Of a stretch of DNA of 64,000 bases, positions 25,964 to 34,952 are shown piece after piece (position 1 is the first letter of the stretch; each line of letters begins with the position of its first letter). Both the position numbers and the translations under genes were made by a program. This stretch comes from CAVVIO01 sp963748095. GTDB taxonomy: Bacteria; Bacteroidota; Bacteroidia; Bacteroidales; UBA10428. The notes beneath the pieces were generated by a model, which saw only the letters and a list, made by a program, of their open reading frames with translations, was not told the origin of the DNA and did not search any database. The stretch lies in assembly GCA_963748095.1 (NCBI GenBank), contig CAVVIO010000009.1, forward strand, positions 186,001-250,000. Reading direction: 5' to 3'.

Positions 25964-27238
25964 TCAATCGATCTTATCAAAGCCGGTATATCTGCGCAAA
26001 GCTTCCGGAATATAAATTCCGTCTGCATGTTGAAAGTTCTCAAGCAGTGCGGCAACTATCCTCGGAAGTGCCAGTGCACTCCCATTAAGTGTATGAGCCA
26101 GGTTTGTTCTTTTTGATCCTTCTTCTTTATAACGTAATTTCAAACGATTAGCCTGATAAGATTCAAAATTTGATACAGAACTTACTTCCAGCCATTTTTT
26201 CTGAGCAGCTGCATATACTTCAAAATCGTAAGTCAGCGCTGAAGTAAAACTCATGTCCCCACCACAGAGCCGAATAATCCGGTAAGGAAGTTCCAGTTTT
26301 TGCACCAATGTTTCAACATGAGCTACCATTTCTTCCAATGCCTGGTAGGATTTATCCGGATGTTGAATCTGAACAATCTCTACTTTATCGAACTGGTGCA
26401 GCCTGTTAAGCCCTCTTACATCCTTTCCGTACGAACCAGCTTCTCTCCTGAAACAGGGAGTATATGCTGTATTTTTTATCGGAAAGTCTTTTGCATCAAG
26501 AATTACATCACGGTAAATATTGGTAACAGGTACTTCCGCAGTAGGTATCAGATAATAATTATCAAGGGTGACATGGTACATCTGCCCTTCTTTATCGGGT
26601 AATTGTCCGGTTCCGAAACCAGAATCTTCATTGACCATTATCGGGGGCATTACTTCTTTATAACCAGCCTTTTCGTTCTCATCAAGGAAAAAATTGATCA
26701 ACGCACGCTGTAACTTTGCTCCCTTCCCTTTGTAAACCGGAAAACCTGCCCCGGTAAGTTTATTTCCCAATTCAAAATCGATGATATCATATTTTGCTGC
26801 CAGGTCCCAGTGAGGAACTGCATCGGAAGCAAGATCGGGCATACTACCTCCACTCCTGACTTCTTTATTGTCGGCAGCATTTTTTCCTTCGGGAACTGAT
26901 GCATGCGGAAGATTGGGAACCTGAACCAACAGGTTATTCAATTTTTCCTGGGTCTCATTCAATTGCTGATTCAGTTGTTTGATCTCTTCCTTCAATTGCA
27001 AGGTTTTTTCACGTGCCGCTTCTGCCTTGTCCTTTTCACCATTTTTAAAAAACACCCCAATTTCCCTAGACAACGAATTTAATTCTGCCTGACGATTATC
27101 CTGGTTATTTTGCAGTTCCCGTCGTTGCCGGTCATAATCGAGAATCTGATGAATGATTTCTTCACCCTTGAAATTTTTTACATGCAATCTGTCGATGACA
27201 AATTCGCTGTTCTCGCGTATTAATGTTAATGCAAGCAT
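25964..27238 (-). CDS. serS: Seryl-tRNA synthetase
   Basis: 424 residues, standard length. The N-terminal long antiparallel coiled coil (residues about 30-105) binds the tRNA variable arm. Class II motifs follow: motif 2 FRREAGSYGKDVRGLNRLHQF and motif 3 NGSALALPRIVAALLENFQ. It charges tRNA-Ser and tRNA-Sec. Downstream of rpmA on the same strand but separated from it by a strong terminator, so it probably has its own promoter, which I could not locate. Confidence 0.96.
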   Translation of the reverse strand: MLALTLIRENSEFVIDRLHVKNFKGEEIIHQILDYDRQRRELQNNQDNRQAELNSLSREIGVFFKNGEKDKAEAAREKTLQLKEEIKQLNQQLNETQEKLNNLLVQVPNLPHASVPEGKNAADNKEVRSGGSMPDLASDAVPHWDLAAKYDIIDFELGNKLTGAGFPVYKGKGAKLQRALINFFLDENEKAGYKEVMPPIMVNEDSGFGTGQLPDKEGQMYHVTLDNYYLIPTAEVPVTNIYRDVILDAKDFPIKNTAYTPCFRREAGSYGKDVRGLNRLHQFDKVEIVQIQHPDKSYQALEEMVAHVETLVQKLELPYRIIRLCGGDMSFTSALTYDFEVYAAAQKKWLEVSSVSNFESYQANRLKLRYKEEGSKRTNLAHTLNGSALALPRIVAALLENFQHADGIYIPEALRRYTGFDKID

Positions 27239-27270
27239 GGTGATAAATTGGTTGAGTTACATTTAAGGAA

Positions 27271-27322
27271 AATAAAAAATCTCCTGTTTTTTACTATACA
27301 ACATAGCAAAAATGCAGGAGAT
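27271..27322 (-). terminator. Intrinsic terminator after rpmA
   Basis: Read on the minus strand: ATCTCCTG, then an inner stem TTTTTGCTAT/ATAGTAAAAA around a GTTGT loop, then CAGGAGAT and TTTTTTATTTT. About 18 paired bases in all. It separates the ribosomal protein operon from serS. Confidence 0.8.
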
Positions 27323-27343
27323 CAGAAATTATTTAGTATTAAA

Positions 27344-27604
27344 TTATTCCTTTACCGGAAATACGGAAACATACGATTTGTCGTTCCTTTTTCTGCGAAA
27401 CTCTATTACTCCATCGATAAGAGCATACAGTGTGTGATCTTTCCCTATCCCTACATTATTTCCCGGATGATGTCGCGTACCTCTCTGGCGCACAATGATA
27501 TTACCGGCTTTGGCTACCTGGCCTCCATAAAGTTTCACGCCGAGCCGCTTACTTTCTGAATCCCTTCCGTTACGTGAACTACCTGCTCCTTTTTTATGTG
27601 CCAT
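27344..27604 (-). CDS. rpmA: 50S ribosomal protein L27
   Basis: 86 residues. MAHKKGAGSSRNGRDSESKR at the N terminus is the conserved stretch that reaches toward the peptidyl transferase centre, followed by LGVKLYGGQVAKAGNIIVRQ and RHHPGNNVGIGKDHTLYAL. There is no N-terminal extension of the Firmicutes type. Follows rplU by 33 bp in the usual order. Confidence 0.97.
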   Translation of the reverse strand: MAHKKGAGSSRNGRDSESKRLGVKLYGGQVAKAGNIIVRQRGTRHHPGNNVGIGKDHTLYALIDGVIEFRRKRNDKSYVSVFPVKE

Positions 27605-27637
27605 ATCTAATTAATTTTATATTCTGATTTTTGTAAC

Positions 27638-28231
27638 TTATTCGCTGTCTTTCTTAGTTTTCTTTTTTTCAGTTGTTTTTGGTTCAGCAGCCTTTGCCTT
27701 AGGTTTAGCTGTTTTTGCAGCAGTTGTAGTCTTTTTGGCTGTTGTTTTTTGGGCAGCAGTTTTAGCTTTTGGTTTAGCTTCAGAAGTTTTTGTGGTGCTT
27801 TTAGTTGCTGCTTTTTTCTCTGCAACTTCCTTAGCCGGTGCAGCTTTCGTTTCAGCTTTTACTTCTTTTATTTCTGCTTTTACTTCTTCTTTAACAGTTT
27901 CTTTTTTCTTAGGAGTAACATTTTCTGCTATTTCCTGAACTATCAACTCTGTAAAAAACTGTCTGTGTCCGTTAAGTACCTGATATCCTTTTCTTCTTTT
28001 TTTCTTAAATACTTTTACTTTATCCCCTTTCATATGGGAAATTACCTTGGCGGTAACTATCGCATTTTTCACCGTGGGGGCACCAACCTGAATTTTTCCA
28101 TCATCATCGATCAATAAGACCTTGTCAAAATCAACAACCGATCCTTCTTCATTTTCAAGCCGATGGACAAATATTTTCTGATCCTTCTCTACTTTGAACT
28201 GTTGTCCAGCTATATCTACTATGGCATACAT
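27638..28231 (-). CDS. rplU: 50S ribosomal protein L21 with long Lys/Ala/Thr C-terminal tail
   Basis: 197 residues, almost twice the usual 103. Residues 1-104 are a normal L21 (MYAIVDIAGQQFKVEKDQKI, KVFKKKRRKGYQVLNGHRQ). Residues 105-197 are low complexity: first a mixed Lys/Glu stretch, then Lys/Ala/Thr repeats of the PKAKTAAQKTTAKKTT kind. Similar tails occur on L21 in some Bacteroidota. The tail is probably disordered and may reach over the ribosome surface or bind RNA. It is encoded in frame with no break. Transcribed from a clear promoter upstream. Confidence 0.94.
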   Translation of the reverse strand: MYAIVDIAGQQFKVEKDQKIFVHRLENEEGSVVDFDKVLLIDDDGKIQVGAPTVKNAIVTAKVISHMKGDKVKVFKKKRRKGYQVLNGHRQFFTELIVQEIAENVTPKKKETVKEEVKAEIKEVKAETKAAPAKEVAEKKAATKSTTKTSEAKPKAKTAAQKTTAKKTTTAAKTAKPKAKAAEPKTTEKKKTKKDSE

Positions 28232-28268
28232 CGCATTAAATTTTCTATAGTTTCAAAACTTGGGAGTG

Positions 28269-28298
28269 CAAAAATATAAAAGTTTAATTGATCTACAA
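28269..28298 (-). promoter_or_regulatory. rplU-rpmA promoter
   Basis: On the minus strand TATTTTTG (28269-28276) is an exact TAnnTTTG box and TTG (28296-28298) is exactly 19 bp upstream, the ideal Bacteroidota spacing. The leader before the ATG at 28231 would be about 30 bases. Confidence 0.65.
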
Positions 28299-28426
28299 AT
28301 ATTTATATTCAATTATTTTAATAATATTTAATTATATGCCAATTAGCATCTTTGTAAAACAAAAGTAAGGAAATTGCATTGAATATATATCAAGGGTCTA
28401 ACTTTTTAATAGAATAAGTATTTCAC

Positions 28427-28434
28427 TATATTTG
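28427..28434 (+). promoter_or_regulatory. -7 promoter element for the DUF151 gene
   Basis: TATATTTG is an exact TAnnTTTG box about 45 bp before the ATG at 28479. The leader contains a partial copy (28442-28457) of the palindrome seen before the synthase-phosphorylase gene. Confidence 0.5.
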
Positions 28435-28478
28435 TACATGGTTTTGATTAATGTGAAGCATAACGTAGGAAGTTTCGA

Positions 28479-29090
28479 ATGAATAAAATTAAGTTAAACG
28501 TTTTAGGGATATCATACAGTCAAACACAAACAGGAGCTTATGCTTTGGTTCTATCAGAAGAAAACGGTAACAGAAGGATTCCGATCATTGTAGGAGGATT
28601 TGAAGCGCAGGCAATCGCCATTCAACTGGAAGGTCTTAAACCACCCCGTCCCCTCACCCACGATTTGTTTCATAATTTTGCCCGTACTTTCGGTATTAAT
28701 CTGCTGGAAGTTACCATTTATAAACTGGAAGAAGGTGTATTTCATTCCAAACTTACCTGTGACGATGGTAAAAAACATGTGGAAATCGATACCCGCACTT
28801 CCGATGCTATTGCTCTGGCTCTCCGATTCCGCTGCCCTATATTTACCACAGAAGATATCATGGAAAAATCAGGTATTATCCTCGATTTCGAAAAAGAAGT
28901 TCCCGGCAATGAATCAAAGGGAACTCCGGAATTTTCAAGAAACATCTCTATCGATGAAGAATATGATGACCTCCGGCAGATCGACTCTTCCGATTTGAAA
29001 AAAATGCTTGAAGAAGCCGTGAATGACGAAGATTATGAAAAAGCTTCTATAATCAGAGATGAACTGAACCGAAGAAAGAAAAAAAAATAA
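28479..29090 (+). CDS. Bifunctional nuclease domain (DUF151) protein with UVR motif
   Basis: 203 residues. Residues 1 to about 135 are a DUF151/BFN domain (GISYSQTQTGAYALVLSEEN, RRIPIIVGGFEAQAIAI, RPLTHDLFHNF, IDTRTSDAIALALRF). Residues about 165-200 form a UVR-like helical hairpin (LKKMLEEAVNDEDYEKASII) as in UvrB and UvrC. BFN proteins are described as DNases and RNases, but many members have no tested activity. This combination is standard in Bacteroidota. Cytoplasmic. Confidence 0.85.
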   Translation: MNKIKLNVLGISYSQTQTGAYALVLSEENGNRRIPIIVGGFEAQAIAIQLEGLKPPRPLTHDLFHNFARTFGINLLEVTIYKLEEGVFHSKLTCDDGKKHVEIDTRTSDAIALALRFRCPIFTTEDIMEKSGIILDFEKEVPGNESKGTPEFSRNISIDEEYDDLRQIDSSDLKKMLEEAVNDEDYEKASIIRDELNRRKKKK

Positions 29091-29229
29091 TATGAAAGAC
29101 TCGATAAATGGATAATCCGAATAAATCGTATCAGCTAATGCATGGCATAAATTATTTTTATACCCGCGGATATTAAGTTTTTCATAATTCAGAATTATTA
29201 TTATTGTTTAAAGTAAATAACATTCTCAC

Positions 29230-30723
29230 GTGAAAAGGATTCTAATTCTTGTACTATTGATTGTTTTGGCCTTACCGCTGATTTTCGGTGCTTTCACGCA
29301 TCAGGAGCCAGCAGATTCCACACAATTACAGCAGGTACCAAAAACCGAAGTTTCGACCTATACAGAAAATGGTCAGAACACTGCCAAGTTGCACAGTCAG
29401 AAAATGCTGACGACCAATAGTTCTCCGAAATCAAAACTTATCAGCATTATTCGCGGTTTATTTGGAATAATAGTATTAATAGGTATCGGTTATCTTTTTA
29501 GTGTCGATCGCAAGTCTATCTCATGGAAACTGGTGATAACAGGATTAATCATCCAGATAGCACTCGGCGTTGCCGTATTATATATTCCATTTATCCAGGA
29601 CATCTTTAATTTTATCGGCAGTTTGTTTGTTAAAGTGCTTGATTCAACAAAAAGTGGGGCTAAATTTCTCTTCGGCGACCTTGTGGAATCGAATAAATAC
29701 GGTGTTATTTTCGCATTTCAGATTCTCCCGACCATCTTGTTTTTTTCCGCCTTGATGAGCCTTCTGTTTTACCTGGGTATTGTACAAAAAATAGTTTATG
29801 CCCTGGCGTGGTTGCTTAACAGGGCAATGAAGTTATCGGGAGCAGAGAGCCTGGCAACTGCCGGAAATATCTTTATGGGACAAACAGAATCCCCACTTAT
29901 GATAAAAGCCTATTTGCCAAAAATGACACCTTCCGAGATATTCCTGGTAATGACAAGCGGCATGGCTACTATTGCCGGAGGTGTAATGGCAGCTTATATA
30001 GGAATGCTTGGCGGAGAGGACCCGGTTCAACGGATTATGTTCGCCCGGCACCTTATTACAGCTTCAGTAATGGCTGCTCCCGGCGCAGTGGTTATTGCCA
30101 AGATACTGGTACCACAAACTGAAAATATAGATAAGGAAATCGTTGTTTCCAAAGAGAAAATAGGCAGTAACGTGCTAGATGCCGTTTCAAACGGAACTAT
30201 AGAAGGACTTAAGCTGGCGGCAAATGTAGGAGCCATGCTGATTGTATTCCTTTCTTTTATCGCCCTCATTAATTTTATATTTAATAAATTCGGTGTATGG
30301 TTTCACTTAAATGAAAAGGTATCCGAACTAAGTGGCGGACAATATAAGCAATTGTCGCTTGAATTTATTTTAGGATATGTCTTTGCTCCGCTGATGTGGG
30401 TAATCGGGGTTGTTAAAGAAGATATAACATTGCTGGGAAGACTTATGGGTGAAAAGTTAATACTTACCGAATTCATCGGATATGGCAGTCTTGCCAAGAT
30501 GAATGCCGCCGGGGCTTTTTTCTCGCAGAAATCAACTATCATGGCAACCTATATGTTATGTGGTTTTGCTAATTTTGCTTCGGTGGGAATACAAATCGGT
30601 GGTATCGGCTCATTGGCACCCAATAAAAGAGTACTTCTTTCTGAATTTGGTATCCGTGCACTGATCGGTGGAACAATAGCGTCTCTGCTTTCAGCAACAA
30701 TCATTGGAATGATAATCGGTTGA
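29230..30723 (+). CDS. Concentrative nucleoside transporter (NupC family) with N-terminal extension
   Basis: 497 residues from a GTG start. The first 75-80 residues are extra: a signal-like hydrophobic segment (ILILVLLIVLALPLIFGAF) and a polar Ser/Thr/Gln-rich linker. The CNT core follows, with GLFGIIVLIGIGYLFSVDRK, ATAGNIFMGQTESPLMIKAY (substrate-binding hairpin) and the C-terminal FANFASVGIQIGGIGSLAPN. Such transporters take up nucleosides with H+ or Na+. The extension would put the linker outside the membrane; similar extended forms exist in the phylum. Confidence 0.9.
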   Translation: MKRILILVLLIVLALPLIFGAFTHQEPADSTQLQQVPKTEVSTYTENGQNTAKLHSQKMLTTNSSPKSKLISIIRGLFGIIVLIGIGYLFSVDRKSISWKLVITGLIIQIALGVAVLYIPFIQDIFNFIGSLFVKVLDSTKSGAKFLFGDLVESNKYGVIFAFQILPTILFFSALMSLLFYLGIVQKIVYALAWLLNRAMKLSGAESLATAGNIFMGQTESPLMIKAYLPKMTPSEIFLVMTSGMATIAGGVMAAYIGMLGGEDPVQRIMFARHLITASVMAAPGAVVIAKILVPQTENIDKEIVVSKEKIGSNVLDAVSNGTIEGLKLAANVGAMLIVFLSFIALINFIFNKFGVWFHLNEKVSELSGGQYKQLSLEFILGYVFAPLMWVIGVVKEDITLLGRLMGEKLILTEFIGYGSLAKMNAAGAFFSQKSTIMATYMLCGFANFASVGIQIGGIGSLAPNKRVLLSEFGIRALIGGTIASLLSATIIGMIIG

Positions 30724-30889
30724 AAATTGAAAAAACATTCAAATCCATGCCTTTCTAATTGATCTAGTTATCAGACAATTAGCTTTTATATTTTCCCCCG
30801 AAAAAGATTCAACACAACAAGCTTTAAGTTTTCAGTGATTTTACCTAATTTTCCATATTATTATAAAGATTAAGAATTGATTTTTGAAT

Positions 30890-33800
30890 ATGGCTGGAAA
30901 ACAAACAAATAATGAAATAGAGAATAAAATCAATTTATTAATCCCCGATGATATCGCCATGCGGGTTGGTTTTGACAAATACCGGAAATTGTTTGAAAAT
31001 GCTCCGTTGGGTATATTCAGGGCTACCCTGGAAGGCAGGTATATTGAGGTTAATAATACAATGGCGAAATTACTGGGATATTCATCTCCCGAAGATGTAA
31101 TTAAAAATGTTACAGACATTGCCACTCAAATATATACAGAAGCCGGATTGCGTAAAAGAATAATACGGGAAATATCCGAAAAATCAGAATTGATTAACTA
31201 TGAAACTTATTTTAAAAGAAAAGACGGAACAGAATTTCCGGTAATTCTCAGTATGAACCTGGTAAAAGAGGCTTCCAGGTCAAATTCATTTGTTGTTGGT
31301 ATAATCAACGATATTTCAGAGAAAAAAGCTATTGAAGATGAGTTATTATCAGAAAGGGATAATTTGCGGATACTTATTGACAATATTCCGGACTATATAT
31401 ATTTAAAAGACAAAAACGGAAAATTTACCATCGTAAATAAGGCCTTTGCTAACCTGGTTGGAGTCCCCCGGGCCGAAGAACTGGAAGGCCTCTCAGACTC
31501 TGACGTTTTCTCTGATGATATGATAAACAATATCCTTTGTAAGGATAATGAAATCATCGAATCAGGGGAACCAGTATTCAACGAAGAAATTTTTGGTAAT
31601 GACAACAGGCAGAACAGGAATCTTTATATTCTTATCTCCAAAATTCCAATAAAGAATAAAAAAGGTGTTGTAAAAGGCCTTATCGGAATCGGGAAAGATT
31701 TCACCGATTTGAAAATTGCCGAACAAATGATCAGCGCCAGTGAGGCAAACCTTAATGCAGTAGTTGAGAGCGCCAGAAATGCTATATGGTCCGTTGACAG
31801 AAATTACAAGTTAACCACCATCAATACTTATTTCAAAAAGTTTTTCAAATCATATTATCACAAAGACCTGAACATAGGTGATCATGCCATTAATATATTC
31901 CCAAAAAACGAACGGGAAAAATGGAAACTGATATATGACAGGGCGCTAAAAGGAGAGCTCTGGGTACAGGAAGAAAATTATACAAATGACAATATCAATA
32001 TTTACCTCGAAAATTCCATTAACCCGATAGTTGATGTATTTCATAATATTACTGGTGTGACAGTATTTTCCAGTGATATCACCGAACGAAAAATCACAGA
32101 AGAGGCTATGAAAGAAAGCGAAGAACGCTTTCGTCAACTTGCCGAATATACAAATGATGTTTTTATTCTTTCAAATAAAAATAATATTCTCTATGCAAAT
32201 CCGGCATTTAAGAGGGTATATGGAAGGAATACAGAGGATGTCATAATAAACCCTGAAATTTTAGAAGAATGTATTCATCCCGACGATAAAGATTTATTTC
32301 TAAATTACCGGAAAGCGGAATTTTCAAAAAAAAGAAGCCGAAACGGGGTACAATACCGGATAATTAAACCTGACGGGGATATCAGAATAGTATGGACACG
32401 CATTTTTCCGGTATTTAACGAAAAAGGCAAAATATATCGTTATGTTTATGTAACCAGTGATATTTCTGAACAAAACGAACTTGAATTATCTGTTGTCAAA
32501 GCAAAAACCCTGCAGAAAGCAATTCTGGATAATATTCCTTACCTGGCCTGGTTAAAAGACAGCGATGGCTACTATATCAGCGTAAATGAGCCATTCGCAC
32601 AACATTACAATCTGAAACCTTCCGATATTATAGGAAAGACAGATTTTGATATTTGTCCCAAGGAACTGGCAACTAAATATCAGGCTATAGATAAACAGGT
32701 GAAAAAAAGTGGAAAAAGACAGCTCATAGAAGATATAGATGAAACATCAAACGGAAAACGCTGGTCAGAAACATTTAAAACACCTATTTTCAGCCCCAAC
32801 GGAAAAATCATAGGAATTACTGCTATTTCAAGGGATATTACCGAACGAAAGAAGATGGAGGATGCTATAATTGAGAATGAAAAGCATTTCCGTTCTCTAT
32901 TGCAAAATTCATCGGATGCCATTACCATTCTGAACGAAGATGGCGCAATTGTTTTCGATAGTTCCAGGAAAAGCCGGATATCCGAATTTGATATCGAAGA
33001 GTTGGCAGGAAAACCACTGTTAGATATTGTTCACCCGGATGATAAAGCAACCATGCAGGAAACACTTGAAAAGGTGTTAGCCCAGCCAAATACACAAATT
33101 AAAAAAGAATACCGGAGCCTTCATAAAAATAAAAAGTGGATATACGTAGAAAGTATTTTTTCCAATCAACTGGAGAATCCTTCTATCCAGGGAATTGTAG
33201 TTAATTCGAGGGATGTTTCCGACAGAAAAATGGCAGAATTAAAGGAAAGGGTTTATCACGACAACCTGATCTTTTTAAGTAACTCAGCCCTCGATTTGCT
33301 GGGAATTTCCGAAAGGGAAGAGTTATATAAGTACATTGCAGAAAAGCTGTATCACTTTCTGGAAAATGCAGTAGTGATCGTTGCCGCATTTAATGATGAA
33401 GAATCTCAGTTTAACATAAAACATGTTTCAGGCCTGGAAAATGATGTGAAAAAAATACATGAGATTCTCGGTCACAATCCGGTTGGAATGTCCTTCCCTC
33501 AAAATAAATTCCTTTCAAACTTCGATAATGCCGGTAATGTTATAATTCTTAAGGATGAACTGGAAAAACAAACCCTGGGTGAATTAAATAAGGATAAAAT
33601 AGAACGACTCAAGGAAGTCATAAAAGTTCATAAAATATACAATATCTCACTTGCCCGTCATAACAAACTACTGGGAAATATCACCATCCTCACCCTGAAT
33701 AAGAGTATAATCAAATTCAAGCATATTATCGAAACTTTCGTACATCAGGTTTCTGTAGCCTTACACCGCAGCCAGCTTGAATATGAACTGAAAAAATCCA

Positions 33801-34945
33801 AGGAAAAAGCGGAAGAATCCGACCAGCTAAAGACTGCTTTTCTTGCAAATATGTCACACGAGATCAGGACGCCAATGAACGGAATCCTGGGATTTGCCGA
33901 AATGCTGAATGATGATTCGTTAACTCCGGGAAATAAGAGAAAGTACCTGGATATAATTAACAGTAACGGGAAAATGCTGGTTAGCCTGATCGATGACATC
34001 ATTGATTTTGCTAAAATTGAAGCAGGTCAGATTAAAATTGTCAAACAGGATTTTTCGTTAAATGCCTTACTATCACAGGTGCATTCTTCTTTTTTATCCG
34101 AAAGTCTGAAAAAGGATAAATCGAATGTGAAGCTAAGAATAAGAAAAGCTTTCCCAAACGAGAGTTGTTTTATCAAATCCGACCCGAACCGCTTACGCCA
34201 GATTCTGACGAACCTTATTGGCAATGCATTTAAGTTTACAAGTGAAGGATTTATTGAATTTGGATACGACCTGAATAAAAATAACATACTTGAATTTTAT
34301 GTGACAGATACGGGAATAGGCATACCCGAAGAAAAACTTCATTTGATTTTCGAAAGATTCATGCAGGCCGACAGTTCGCGAACACGAAAATACGGAGGTT
34401 CAGGACTGGGACTTGCTATATCAAAGGGATTTGTTGAATTACTGGGTGGAAATATGTGGGTGGAATCCGTATTGGATGTCGGTTCGAGTTTCTATTTCTC
34501 TATTCCATACGTTCCCGTAAAACAAACGAGTGATTCTGTTTTTGAGGATAAAAAGCCAAAATCAAAATATATATGGGAAGGCAAATCGATATTAGTAGCC
34601 GAAGATGATAAATTCAGTTACAAATTTCTGGAAGGATTTTTAAAACAAACCAAGGCCAATGTGATTCATGCAGAAGATGGCAAACAGGCTGTTGATATCT
34701 GCCGTGATAATAAAAACATTGACATTGTGCTGATGGATATTCAGATGCCCGAATTAAACGGACTGGAAGCTACTACAATAATTAAAGAATTCAGCAAAGA
34801 TCTACCCATTATTGCCCAGACAGCCAATGCTATCCCTGAAGAGAGACTAAAATGCTTTGAAGCCGGATGCAATGACTTTATTACCAAACCGGTGAATATA
34901 AACGAATTATACCGGAAAATAGACAAATTTTTCTCCAGAAAATAA
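30890..34945 (+). CDS. Multi-PAS hybrid sensor histidine kinase
   Basis: 1351 residues from the ATG at 30890 (a TTG six bases upstream is possible). No clear membrane helix, so probably a cytoplasmic sensor. Six PAS domains follow each other through about residue 785 (YRKLFENAPLGIFRATLEGR; LIDNIPDYIYLKDKNGKF; FRQLAEYTNDVFILSNKNN; ILDNIPYLAWLKDSDGYY; FRSLLQNSSDAITILNEDG). A GAF-like region lies at about 800-960. HisKA has the phospho-acceptor His990 in NMSHEIRTPMNGILGFAEM. HATPase has NLIGNAFKFTSEG, DTGIGIPEEK and GGSGLGLAISKG. The C-terminal receiver has EDD, Asp1283 in VLMDIQMPELNG, and lysine in FITKPVN. The next gene starts 7 bp later. Confidence 0.93.
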   Translation: MAGKQTNNEIENKINLLIPDDIAMRVGFDKYRKLFENAPLGIFRATLEGRYIEVNNTMAKLLGYSSPEDVIKNVTDIATQIYTEAGLRKRIIREISEKSELINYETYFKRKDGTEFPVILSMNLVKEASRSNSFVVGIINDISEKKAIEDELLSERDNLRILIDNIPDYIYLKDKNGKFTIVNKAFANLVGVPRAEELEGLSDSDVFSDDMINNILCKDNEIIESGEPVFNEEIFGNDNRQNRNLYILISKIPIKNKKGVVKGLIGIGKDFTDLKIAEQMISASEANLNAVVESARNAIWSVDRNYKLTTINTYFKKFFKSYYHKDLNIGDHAINIFPKNEREKWKLIYDRALKGELWVQEENYTNDNINIYLENSINPIVDVFHNITGVTVFSSDITERKITEEAMKESEERFRQLAEYTNDVFILSNKNNILYANPAFKRVYGRNTEDVIINPEILEECIHPDDKDLFLNYRKAEFSKKRSRNGVQYRIIKPDGDIRIVWTRIFPVFNEKGKIYRYVYVTSDISEQNELELSVVKAKTLQKAILDNIPYLAWLKDSDGYYISVNEPFAQHYNLKPSDIIGKTDFDICPKELATKYQAIDKQVKKSGKRQLIEDIDETSNGKRWSETFKTPIFSPNGKIIGITAISRDITERKKMEDAIIENEKHFRSLLQNSSDAITILNEDGAIVFDSSRKSRISEFDIEELAGKPLLDIVHPDDKATMQETLEKVLAQPNTQIKKEYRSLHKNKKWIYVESIFSNQLENPSIQGIVVNSRDVSDRKMAELKERVYHDNLIFLSNSALDLLGISEREELYKYIAEKLYHFLENAVVIVAAFNDEESQFNIKHVSGLENDVKKIHEILGHNPVGMSFPQNKFLSNFDNAGNVIILKDELEKQTLGELNKDKIERLKEVIKVHKIYNISLARHNKLLGNITILTLNKSIIKFKHIIETFVHQVSVALHRSQLEYELKKSKEKAEESDQLKTAFLANMSHEIRTPMNGILGFAEMLNDDSLTPGNKRKYLDIINSNGKMLVSLIDDIIDFAKIEAGQIKIVKQDFSLNALLSQVHSSFLSESLKKDKSNVKLRIRKAFPNESCFIKSDPNRLRQILTNLIGNAFKFTSEGFIEFGYDLNKNNILEFYVTDTGIGIPEEKLHLIFERFMQADSSRTRKYGGSGLGLAISKGFVELLGGNMWVESVLDVGSSFYFSIPYVPVKQTSDSVFEDKKPKSKYIWEGKSILVAEDDKFSYKFLEGFLKQTKANVIHAEDGKQAVDICRDNKNIDIVLMDIQMPELNGLEATTIIKEFSKDLPIIAQTANAIPEERLKCFEAGCNDFITKPVNINELYRKIDKFFSRK

Positions 34946-34952
34946 ATTTCCA

